A stretch of 26,200 nucleotides of DNA from Casp-actino8 sp964513215 (GTDB lineage Bacteria; Actinomycetota; Acidimicrobiia; Acidimicrobiales; Ilumatobacteraceae): positions 1 to 26,200 of the forward strand of contig CAZELU010000028.1 in assembly GCA_964513215.1 (NCBI GenBank). Direction: 5' to 3'. Below are positions 7,449 through 14,111 of this stretch, piece by piece. Below the pieces are notes generated by a model. It did not search any database, was not told the DNA's origin, and worked only from the letters and a program-made list of their open reading frames with translations. The position numbers and the translations under genes are program-made. Every line of letters begins with the position of its first letter. Positions within the stretch are counted from its first letter, which is position 1.

Positions 7449-8371
7449 GGATTGACTCCATTCGATGGATGTTGACGATGCCGATTCCGACGGCACCAAT
7501 CGCTGTCGCTGCACACCCAGTGCCCGCCGCCTTCGTCAGCGGTGGCCGGGACTTCGACGAGAAATGACTCGGAGCTGCCGCAACTGCGACACTTGGCGCC
7601 GGGTGTGATCTCGACTTCGAACGGCACGTCCTCGAACGTGAGTGGCTCGACATCAGTGTGCGGTGGCACCGCGTATATCCGCTTCTCACGGCCGGCCCCG
7701 AACAATGAGAGAAATCGCGATTGATGGAGTCTTGGAACGTCCCATCGGGGAATCGGAGTCGTGGCGATCACGTAGCGACCGTTGACGAGGCACGGGTAAC
7801 CGGTGGTCCGAGTGATGACGCCGTTACGAACCTTGTCCTCATACAGACTCACCCACATGCGTGCGTAGTCCGCCTCGGCATGCATCCGTGCGAGTTCTCG
7901 CATGTCTCGTTCGACGCCGCGAAGTGGTTCGGGAACCGGCACCTGGAGAATCAGAGTGTGTCGCTCGTCGAGTGGGTCTTCTGGGATCCGATGGCGGGTC
8001 TGGATGAGTGTGCTGTCCTCGGGAGTCGTCGACTCGGGAATGCCAGTCGACGAGACGATGAGTCGACGCAGGTTCACGGCGTTGACGCCTTCGTCGTCAC
8101 CTTGGTCGATGACCTTGACGACGTCGTCGGGACCGACCACGGCGAGAGAGATCTGCAAACCCCCTGAACCCCAGCCCCGTGCGACGGGCATCTCGCGTGA
8201 ACCAAAAGGAACTTGATAACCCGGAACTGCCACCGCCGTGAGGATCGCCCGGCGAATCTCCCGCTTGGAGTATTCGTCGAGAAGTCCGAAGTTCACATCG
8301 AGGTCGGATAGCGGAGAATCGTCGACCGTGGTCGAACGATCGATCACCTGTTGCAGGAGGGGTGTGTTCAT
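7445..8371 (-). CDS. phnJ: Alpha-D-ribose 1-methylphosphonate 5-phosphate C-P lyase PhnJ
   Basis: PhnJ is the radical-SAM enzyme that breaks the carbon-phosphorus bond and leaves ribose 1,2-cyclic phosphate 5-phosphate. The 308-residue chain keeps the cluster cysteines in the unusual C-terminal arrangement: Cys261-x2-Cys264, then Cys287-x5-Cys293. The conserved N-terminal block PGYQVPFGSREMPVARGWG contains Gly51, which aligns with the glycyl-radical Gly32 of E. coli PhnJ. All known key residues are therefore present and the enzyme should be active. The ATG at 8371 overlaps the phnI stop by 4 bp (ATGA). Upstream codons in the same frame fall inside phnI and were rejected. Confidence 0.96.
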   Translation of the reverse strand: MNTPLLQQVIDRSTTVDDSPLSDLDVNFGLLDEYSKREIRRAILTAVAVPGYQVPFGSREMPVARGWGSGGLQISLAVVGPDDVVKVIDQGDDEGVNAVNLRRLIVSSTGIPESTTPEDSTLIQTRHRIPEDPLDERHTLILQVPVPEPLRGVERDMRELARMHAEADYARMWVSLYEDKVRNGVITRTTGYPCLVNGRYVIATTPIPRWDVPRLHQSRFLSLFGAGREKRIYAVPPHTDVEPLTFEDVPFEVEITPGAKCRSCGSSESFLVEVPATADEGGGHWVCSDSDWCRRNRHRQHPSNGVNP

Positions 8372-9477
8372 GAGCGCTCCTGATGCTGACGAATGGCCGC
8401 TTTGCGTTCCATCATCGAACGGAACGTCACATAGTGCGGCAGCTTCAGGTGCTCGAGAAATCCACTCGCGTCGAGACCGTCTGTCGTGAGCAGGATCGAC
8501 TGCTCGAGGAAGCTTCGGCCTCGGTCGCGCTCGCATGCGATGTCGAGATTCGCCATCGCAATTGCCTTTTTCTCGTTGTGTCCGAAGCAGAGGCCGTAGC
8601 CGACGTCGAAGCGTCCGCGATCCTCGTCGATTCCGTTCAGGTCCTCGATGGCCTCGACTTCGGTCACGCGAACCTCACCGATCGAGATCTCGTCACCGGT
8701 GAGCGGATGTACAACCGTCACCGGAAGTCGACCATGACGTACTTCGCCGAGTGTGATCTCATGGAGATAGCCGTCCGGCCCGAGAATGTTGCGATACCAG
8801 ACGTTGACCAGAGCACCGGTCTCGGCCCTTGCCATGGTGGCCAATCGTGCCGAACGACTTGCCGGCGGTCGGGCCGGATGCCGCGTGATGTCGAATGGTT
8901 CTGGATCGTCGACTCGACGTCGATCGACTACTGCGTCAAGATCGCGAAGCAGGTCGAGCAATCGCCGGGGGCGCCGATCCCCATGCCGATCGGAATCGTC
9001 ACCGAAATCATTCGTCGCGCTTGCACTCTCGTCGAGGAAGGCCGCCATCTTCTCGGCGGCCGTGCGCTGAGCGGTTTCGTCGGCAGTGTCGAGCAACCGA
9101 CTCGTGTAGTCGGTGGTTCGACCCAGCAATTGCGGACCGGGTGGATTGCGGAAGGCCGGCACGATACGACGTAACACGACCAGATCGTCGACGTCGACGG
9201 GGGTGGTGTAGGCGAGACGGGGCAAGGTCGACCGATACGAGCGGAGCAGATGGGCTGCCTCGATCGGGTCACCCTCGGCTTGGCGAAGTGCCGACGCGGC
9301 GAGGTGCTCGTCCCACAACCCACCTTCACCCATGACCCGATCGACGGCGAGCCTCAACTTCTCGATCATTTGCTTCGACTCGAGCCATGAGCTGTCACCC
9401 AGAGCTCGTTCGCGAGCCACCAGTCGCTCGGCGGCTTCGATGGCCTTGAGACCACCTCGGGCTGCTGCGTATCCCAT
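8368..9477 (-). CDS. phnI: C-P lyase core subunit PhnI
   Basis: PhnI is a nucleosidase-type subunit that, with PhnG, PhnH and PhnL, transfers phosphonate to C1 of the ribose of ATP while releasing adenine. The 369-residue protein (E. coli 354) shows the family blocks ARGGLKAIEAAERL (7-20), RLAVDRVMGEGGL, LLGRTTDYTSRLLD and, near the C-terminus, LDASGFLEHLKLPHYVTF. A central acidic region with DDSDRHGDRRPRR is lineage-specific. The ATG at 9477 immediately follows the phnH stop (9478-9480), and a purine-rich AAAGGA lies just upstream on the coding strand as a ribosome binding site. Confidence 0.95.
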   Translation of the reverse strand: MGYAAARGGLKAIEAAERLVARERALGDSSWLESKQMIEKLRLAVDRVMGEGGLWDEHLAASALRQAEGDPIEAAHLLRSYRSTLPRLAYTTPVDVDDLVVLRRIVPAFRNPPGPQLLGRTTDYTSRLLDTADETAQRTAAEKMAAFLDESASATNDFGDDSDRHGDRRPRRLLDLLRDLDAVVDRRRVDDPEPFDITRHPARPPASRSARLATMARAETGALVNVWYRNILGPDGYLHEITLGEVRHGRLPVTVVHPLTGDEISIGEVRVTEVEAIEDLNGIDEDRGRFDVGYGLCFGHNEKKAIAMANLDIACERDRGRSFLEQSILLTTDGLDASGFLEHLKLPHYVTFRSMMERKAAIRQHQERS

Positions 9478-10146
9478 TCAGATCCTTTCTTGACGTGGCC
9501 ACGAGGCCACAATCTCGACGCGTGTCGACCGGGGTACTCCGACGATCCGTCCGTCTTCAGTTGTGAACCACACATCCACACCGGTCGGGAATTTTGTTCG
9601 CATGGATTTCCAGAGCTCGACGTCCGATTCGACCAGACCGTCGATGCACAGGACCCGTTCACCATCGACTCCGGGACCGCTCAGAACGAGTTGCACTCCG
9701 CCTCGATCACTGACTCCATGCGGCCGAAGGTCATGGATCCCAATGACGATTCGAGCCGCTGACTCTGGTGAGAAGGCGGAGCCGGGATCGGCGAGAGTCA
9801 TGATTGAAGCGATCTGTTCGGATGCGTCCTGTGGTATCGCGATCAAGTCGGCTTCCTCGACCCGCGAGACTCGGGCCCCAGTTGCACTGGAGAGTGCTTC
9901 TTCCCAGATGAAGTTCGGTGTGTCAACAATGTGAATCTGCGTCTCGACATCGGCGAGGACGAGGACCGGGGCCAGAGAACTCGGAACACGTGAGACGACG
10001 TCGGGGTCCAGGCTGAGAATCGAACCCGGACGAGCGAAGGCAGCGAGGATCGCCTTGAAAACCGATTGGGATTCGAGAGGATCGAGCCGACATGCGGCGA
10101 CTTTGGCCGGTAGTCGTCGGGCCTCGAGATCGATCGTCGATGTCAT
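9478..10146 (-). CDS. phnH: C-P lyase core subunit PhnH
   Basis: PhnH is a non-catalytic subunit of the PhnGHIJ core complex. The predicted 222-residue protein shows the family N-terminus with SQSVFKAILAAFARPG (an F-R-x-x-M-x-A-x-A-x-P-G-like block), the central VLVLADVETQIHI, and a C-terminal RGVQLVLSGPGVDGE similar to the G-x-GI segment of PhnH. It ends in a small variable tail. The ATG at 10146 was selected because only 1 bp separates it from the phnG stop; the frame stays open further upstream, but that part overlaps phnG. Its place between phnG and phnI is canonical and supports the call. Confidence 0.92.
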   Translation of the reverse strand: MTSTIDLEARRLPAKVAACRLDPLESQSVFKAILAAFARPGSILSLDPDVVSRVPSSLAPVLVLADVETQIHIVDTPNFIWEEALSSATGARVSRVEEADLIAIPQDASEQIASIMTLADPGSAFSPESAARIVIGIHDLRPHGVSDRGGVQLVLSGPGVDGERVLCIDGLVESDVELWKSMRTKFPTGVDVWFTTEDGRIVGVPRSTRVEIVASWPRQERI

Positions 10147-10147
10147 C

Positions 10148-10585
10148 TCAGTCGAGCTCCTCGAAAGAGACCGCCGTGGACCGAAGTTCGTCCCATTCGC
10201 GTCGCTCGTCGGCAGCCAGGTGGGACGCAGTGATTTCGCAAAGAGAGTGGACATCATCGGCGAACACGGCATCGTGTTCCGCACATGCATCGAGGAGTGC
10301 GGCAGCGAGTGCGGTCTCTCGGTCAGCGCCGGCCCGCATTGCCCACCCTCGCGAGCCGGCGACGGCGACCTCGGCACGAGTCACGACGACTTCGCCCAGG
10401 TGGAAACGCTCCTTGCACACCGGCTCGCGCACCTGCATCATTACCATTCCGACTTCCGGAGGGGTGATGATGTCCAACTCCCCCGAGACGTTCCGATGGG
10501 AAAGAAAAGTCTCGGCCAGTTGCCGCACTTGATCTGCATCTGCTCGTGCGAGCAACTCGGTTCGTCGGTTTCGGTCCATGGTCAT
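10148..10585 (-). CDS. phnG: C-P lyase core subunit PhnG
   Basis: PhnG is a small subunit of the C-P lyase core, required with PhnI for phosphonate-ribose coupling. The 145 residues include RTELLARAD at the N-terminus and, centrally, CKERFHLGEVVVTRAEVAV, which matches the conserved F-x-L-GE-x-x-V-T-R block of the family. GWAMRAGADRETALAAALLDA follows and also fits the family. Length agrees with E. coli PhnG (about 150). The ATG at 10585 overlaps the phnF stop by 4 bp; a second in-frame ATG at 10579 is possible. Confidence 0.92.
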   Translation of the reverse strand: MTMDRNRRTELLARADADQVRQLAETFLSHRNVSGELDIITPPEVGMVMMQVREPVCKERFHLGEVVVTRAEVAVAGSRGWAMRAGADRETALAAALLDACAEHDAVFADDVHSLCEITASHLAADERREWDELRSTAVSFEELD

Positions 10586-11370
10586 GCACTCCTCGAGTCG
10601 GTGTGGTGTTGCAGGGAATCAACTTGGTAGGTGTCGTCGAGCTCAGCGGGGGCCTGGTCGAAATGAACGCTGACTGCGATACGGTCGGTTCGGATCCAGG
10701 ACTCCCCGAGTTCGACGACCGTTCCAGTGATGGCGTCGACGTTCACGCTTTGGAGTCGCCAGGCGGGCTCACGCGATTCGATGATCTGAGCGACGTGGGC
10801 GGGAGGAGTGTCGATCGAAACGTCGATCGTGCGGCGAGTCAGCCGAATGCCGTAGAGCGAGAACAGGATTCTCCAGATCGAAGAGATGTCGTCAAGGTGT
10901 CGTCGTAGACCGGGCGCGATCGAGCACGAGACCTTGCTCACGCCGAATCCGACGATCTCGGAATCGATTTCCATCGTGCGGCCGACGACGCAGAGTCGTT
11001 GTGGGGCATGGTGGCCGAACAGGGCGATCTCGGGAAGAGAGGGTTCGACCTCGGAAACTGTGACGACGCGGAGAGTCGCCTCGTGACCCGAGAGGGCGAT
11101 CGTGCGACTGGCGCTGGGAGGGAATTTCGATCCGATGGGGTACGGGATCCGTTCGTTGACGTATGTCCCCGAACCTTTGACTCGGCGAACGACAAAGCGC
11201 CGCTCGAGTTCCTGCAGGGCGGCACGGGCCGTCGGACGACTGACCGAGAATTCTCGAACTACCTCGTTTTCCGACGGAACCTTGTCACCGACATCGAGTC
11301 GTCGAATTCGGTCCTCCAACTCGTTCGCAACGGAGATGTAGGTCTCGGACACGACTCGATCGTGAACCAC
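10582..11370 (-). CDS. phnF: GntR/HutC-family transcriptional regulator PhnF
   Basis: The 262-residue protein has an N-terminal GntR winged helix-turn-helix (about 10-75: DKVPSENEVVREFSVSRPTA, then ALQELERRFVVRRVKGSGTYV) and a C-terminal UTRA ligand-binding domain (about 95-245). PhnF proteins of this type usually repress phosphonate operons until an effector binds. It is the first gene of the operon and overlaps phnG by 4 bp. The start is uncertain: GTG at 11370, or GTG at 11352 (VSETYISVANEL), and neither has a clear Shine-Dalgarno site. Two dyads lie directly upstream at 11374-11404 and are the obvious candidate operators. Autoregulation is inferred, not shown. Confidence 0.88.
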   Translation of the reverse strand: MVHDRVVSETYISVANELEDRIRRLDVGDKVPSENEVVREFSVSRPTARAALQELERRFVVRRVKGSGTYVNERIPYPIGSKFPPSASRTIALSGHEATLRVVTVSEVEPSLPEIALFGHHAPQRLCVVGRTMEIDSEIVGFGVSKVSCSIAPGLRRHLDDISSIWRILFSLYGIRLTRRTIDVSIDTPPAHVAQIIESREPAWRLQSVNVDAITGTVVELGESWIRTDRIAVSVHFDQAPAELDDTYQVDSLQHHTDSRSA

Positions 11371-11373
11371 TCA

Positions 11374-11404
11374 AGTTGACGTGACAACTCGTTCAGGTGA
11401 ACGA
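11374..11404. promoter_or_regulatory. Two abutting dyads between phnF and phnZ, candidate PhnF operator
   Basis: The first dyad, 11374-11389, has arms AGTTG/CAACT and two further symmetric positions. The second, 11389-11404, reads TCGTTCA-GG-TGAACGA, with perfect 7-nt arms around a 2-nt centre. Both lie 4-34 bp upstream of the phnF GTG and about 110-140 bp before the phnZ start. Position and symmetry fit an operator for a dimeric GntR regulator. The minus strand of the second dyad also contains GTTCACC, a Pho-box core, so a Pho regulator is an alternative reader. Confidence 0.5.
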
Positions 11405-11476
11405 CCAACCAACTGTCGAAGAAGACTCGGAAACCCGTTGTCGTACCTGTTTGACGACGATTCTTCGACTCATCGA

Positions 11477-11509
11477 CGTCACCTGTTGTTCACCTCGATG
11501 GGTTACCTT
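11477..11509 (+). promoter_or_regulatory. Leaderless-type promoter of phnZ with tandem Pho-like 11-nt repeats
   Basis: Two adjacent 11-nt units, CGTCACCTGTT (11477-11487) and GTTCACCTCGA (11488-11498), share TCACCT at identical phase. They are followed by TACCTT (11504-11509), a TANNNT -10 box. Six bases separate the -10 from the ATG at 11516, so transcription would start at or next to the start codon (leaderless). The repeats occupy the -35 region, as in activator-dependent Pho promoters. The regulator identity is inferred. Confidence 0.5.
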
Positions 11510-11515
11510 GCGGTC

Positions 11516-12085
11516 ATGACCACCGAGACGCAGACGGCCCGCCGCTTCCGAGATGCCGAAGAGATCATCGAGCACCTGAGAGGGCTCGGCGAACTCGGGT
11601 CGGTCGAAGCGAACGGGTTCACTGAGCTCGACCACGGACTCCAGACGGCCGCAATCTTGCGCGATGTCGCCCCTGATGATGTCGAGCTCCAGATTGCCGG
11701 CCTCATTCATGATCTGGCTCATCCGTGGGACGGGCCCGGCCAACCACGCCACGCGTCGATGGGAGCGATTGCCGTCCGAGGCGTCCTCGGTGATCGGGTG
11801 GCCGACCTGATCCTCTCTCATGTTCCCGCCAAGAGGTATTTGGTGGCGACTCAAGAGGAGTACGCGTCGATTCTGTCGCCAGACAGTGTGATGACACTTG
11901 TCGCCCAGGGTGGGCCAATGAGTGCTGATGAGATCGCGGAATTCGAGGAGAGTGACGATTTGCAGGCGATGATCGATCTCCGAATCGCGGATGATGGTGC
12001 CAAGGTGCCCGGCAAGGTGGTCGCTCCGCTGTCGACTTATGAGGATTCGATCCGATGGATCGCTTCTCACCACGCAGTGAGTTGA
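11516..12085 (+). CDS. phnZ: PhnZ-type HD-domain di-iron oxygenase (phosphonate C-P cleavage)
   Basis: PhnZ-type enzymes use a mixed-valent di-iron site and O2 to split the C-P bond of 1-hydroxyphosphonates, releasing phosphate. The 189-residue protein keeps the expected ligands: His40, His65-Asp66, His69, His79, His102, and an ADDGAK block (Asp159/160) near the C-terminus. It also keeps Lys106, equivalent to Lys108 of the characterised PhnZ. The substrate-gating Tyr24 and Glu27 of that enzyme align here with Val30 and Asn33, so the substrate may not be the 2-aminoethylphosphonate derivative. The ATG at 11516 is preferred because a -10 box lies 6 nt before it; an ATG at 11498 is in frame but would overlap the promoter. 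It is divergent from phnF and followed directly by the PhnY-like gene. Confidence 0.85.
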   Translation: MTTETQTARRFRDAEEIIEHLRGLGELGSVEANGFTELDHGLQTAAILRDVAPDDVELQIAGLIHDLAHPWDGPGQPRHASMGAIAVRGVLGDRVADLILSHVPAKRYLVATQEEYASILSPDSVMTLVAQGGPMSADEIAEFEESDDLQAMIDLRIADDGAKVPGKVVAPLSTYEDSIRWIASHHAVS

Positions 12086-12093
12086 GAGTCGGC

Positions 12094-12867
12094 GTGCACA
12101 TCAAAGCGTTTTCGCCCGACGATCCAATGATCGTCCAACATTTCCGCGAGCACGGATGGGTTCTCACGGACGATCTGAACCTGAGTGAAGTGCTCGAAGT
12201 TCAGGGATGGGTCGACGAGATCGCTGCGACTTTCGGCGAACCTGGTCTGATCCTTCACCATCGTGAAATGACCGACTTCGGACCCAAATTGGCTCGGAGC
12301 GAAAACTTCGTACCGGTGCACGCAGGTCTGCGCGACCTTCTGACTCGCCGACTCGCGACCACCGCGTCGACACTTCTCGGTGAGCCGGCCGTTCTTTACA
12401 AGGAGAAGATCAACTACAAATTGGTCGGCGGGGCGGGCTTTTCACCGCACCAGGACGCCCCCGCTTACCCGTTCATCGACACGCACGTCTCGTGCATGGT
12501 CGCGGTCGACGATGCAACCCCGGAGAATGGCTGCCTCGAAGTGGCGAGTTCGCGACACCAGCACCTTCTCGAGACCGACGACCGGGGTTGTATAGTCCGT
12601 TCGATCGTCGACGAGTTGACGTGGCAGCACGCGCCCTTGCGTGCTGGTCAGACTCTGTGGTTCCACTCCCTCACACCTCATCGCAGTGGAGCCAATCGCT
12701 CCGATCGTGATCGCCGAGCTCTCTATCCGACCTACAACGCGCTCTCCGAGGGTGACCTGCGTGAGGCGTATTACGCCGAGAAGCTCGAGCGTTTCGCGGC
12801 GGCAGAGAGTGGTGACCGCGTCGTTCTGTCGTTGATCAGCGACTTCGAAGGTCGACCGGTCGACTGA
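12094..12867 (+). CDS. phnY: PhnY-like 2-oxoglutarate/Fe(II) dioxygenase (phytanoyl-CoA dioxygenase family)
   Basis: PhnY-type enzymes hydroxylate the carbon next to phosphorus and so prepare the substrate for PhnZ. The roughly 257 residues contain the iron triad: His119-x-Asp121 in SPHQDAPAYPF and distal His196 in LTPHRSGANRS. An arginine a few residues later (RDRRALYPTYN) is placed to bind 2-oxoglutarate. Pairing with an HD oxygenase makes a phosphonate hydroxylase the best call over other PhyH proteins. The start is ambiguous: GTG at 12094 has GAGAG 5 nt upstream, TTG at 12082 overlaps the phnZ stop, and ATG at 12055 lies inside phnZ. It is probably cotranscribed and coupled with phnZ. Confidence 0.82.
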   Translation: MHIKAFSPDDPMIVQHFREHGWVLTDDLNLSEVLEVQGWVDEIAATFGEPGLILHHREMTDFGPKLARSENFVPVHAGLRDLLTRRLATTASTLLGEPAVLYKEKINYKLVGGAGFSPHQDAPAYPFIDTHVSCMVAVDDATPENGCLEVASSRHQHLLETDDRGCIVRSIVDELTWQHAPLRAGQTLWFHSLTPHRSGANRSDRDRRALYPTYNALSEGDLREAYYAEKLERFAAAESGDRVVLSLISDFEGRPVD

Positions 12868-12875
12868 CCGAGCCG

Positions 12876-12881
12876 TACTCT
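12876..12881 (+). promoter_or_regulatory. -10 box of a leaderless promoter before the MFS gene
   Basis: TACTCT at 12876-12881 fits TANNNT and is separated by 6 nt from the GTG at 12888, the same geometry as at phnZ. No Shine-Dalgarno sequence is present in the 20-bp gap after phnY. The MFS gene may therefore have its own leaderless transcript besides readthrough from phnZY. Confidence 0.4.
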
Positions 12882-12887
12882 TCAGAC

Positions 12888-14111
12888 GTGTCGTCGAGCA
12901 TTCCCTATCTTCGCGTCGGCATTCTCGGAATCCTGACGATCGTTGCTTACGGATCGTGGTTCTACGGCTTCGGAGTACTCCTCGATGACATGACAGCCGA
13001 CTTCGAATCGGGCGTCGGCGTCCTCACGCTGGGCTACACGATCGCCCAAATCCTGACCGGCGTTCTCGGCATGTGGGTCGGACGTACGCTCGATCGCCAC
13101 GGTGCGCGCCGTCCTTTCGCCTTTGGTGCGGTCGTTGGGCCGATCGTGGTCGTGGTGTCGACGTTCGCGTCGTCGCCCGTCGTCTTCGCGGTCCTGTTCG
13201 GCATCGGTGGGGGAGTGATCGGCGCGTCGAGCTTCTACCACTTGACTCAAGCCGTCGCCGCACGACTGTCGGTAGGGCACGAAGCGCGGGCGATCGCGCA
13301 ACTCACCATTTGGGGAGCGTTCTCTTCACCTCTACTTATTCCGATCACCGAGTTACTCCGCTCATCGATCGGCTGGCGTGACACCGTCCGAGTTTCGGTG
13401 GTTGTCGTCGGTCTGGTGCTCGTCGTTGCTGCGCTGTTCGTCGATCGTGACGGTATGACTCGTTCGCTGTCTCCCTCGGCGTCGTCGCGCCTGGCAGTCG
13501 CCGGCGCTTTGAAGAACTCTGATGTTCGCAGGTACGCACTCTCGTCTTTCGCCAGCTCATTTGGAACGTCGATCATCATGGTGTTGCAAATTCCTGCGAT
13601 GGTCGCGGGAGGACTCGAGCGCTCGACGGCGGCATCGTTGGCGGGAGCGCGCGGTTTCGCTCAGTTGTTCGGAAGACTTCCTCTCGGGAGAGTGCTCGAT
13701 CTCTGGTCGACTCGTAACGTGTTGATCGGGGCGAAGCTACTAGTCGCATCCGGGGCGATCTTGTTGGCATTCAGTGGAAACCTGTTTGTTGCTGTCGTGT
13801 TCGTGGCCGTTGGCGGATTGGGAATCGGAGCAGTTTCTCCACTCGATGGCATTTATGCGAGGGAGGTGCTGCCCTCTCATGATCTCGGCACCCTGATGGG
13901 TTCGATGCACTTCGTCGGTGGCTTCATGTCCGGGATCGGTCCGCTGATCGCCGCATTCGTTATCGATCTCACCGATCGAACGTGGAGTGGTTTGATCCTC
14001 GCAAGCGCAACCGTGTTGCTGGGAGCTGCGTCGCTCGTCACGTCGCCACGGCGTGCACGATCCCGATCAGCACACCGGCCGGCACGAGCCAGGCCGCGCC
14101 GATACGAGTGA
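12888..14111 (+). CDS. Major facilitator superfamily transporter linked to the phosphonate genes
   Basis: The 407 residues form about 12 hydrophobic segments. The inter-helix 2/3 loop GMWVGRTLDRHGARRP is a good MFS motif A, and the repeat in the second half is PLGRVLDLWSTRN. General style resembles the monocarboxylate/oxalate-formate (MCT/OFA) group, but the substrate cannot be read. Being 20 bp after phnY, it may move a phosphonate or an organic product of C-P cleavage. The last 25 or so codons, after the final helix (LASATVLLGAASLV), are Arg/Pro-rich, run antisense over the 3' end of the chrA-like gene, and look like readthrough rather than evolved protein. The start is GTG at 12888. Confidence 0.85.
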   Translation: MSSSIPYLRVGILGILTIVAYGSWFYGFGVLLDDMTADFESGVGVLTLGYTIAQILTGVLGMWVGRTLDRHGARRPFAFGAVVGPIVVVVSTFASSPVVFAVLFGIGGGVIGASSFYHLTQAVAARLSVGHEARAIAQLTIWGAFSSPLLIPITELLRSSIGWRDTVRVSVVVVGLVLVVAALFVDRDGMTRSLSPSASSRLAVAGALKNSDVRRYALSSFASSFGTSIIMVLQIPAMVAGGLERSTAASLAGARGFAQLFGRLPLGRVLDLWSTRNVLIGAKLLVASGAILLAFSGNLFVAVVFVAVGGLGIGAVSPLDGIYAREVLPSHDLGTLMGSMHFVGGFMSGIGPLIAAFVIDLTDRTWSGLILASATVLLGAASLVTSPRRARSRSAHRPARARPRRYE

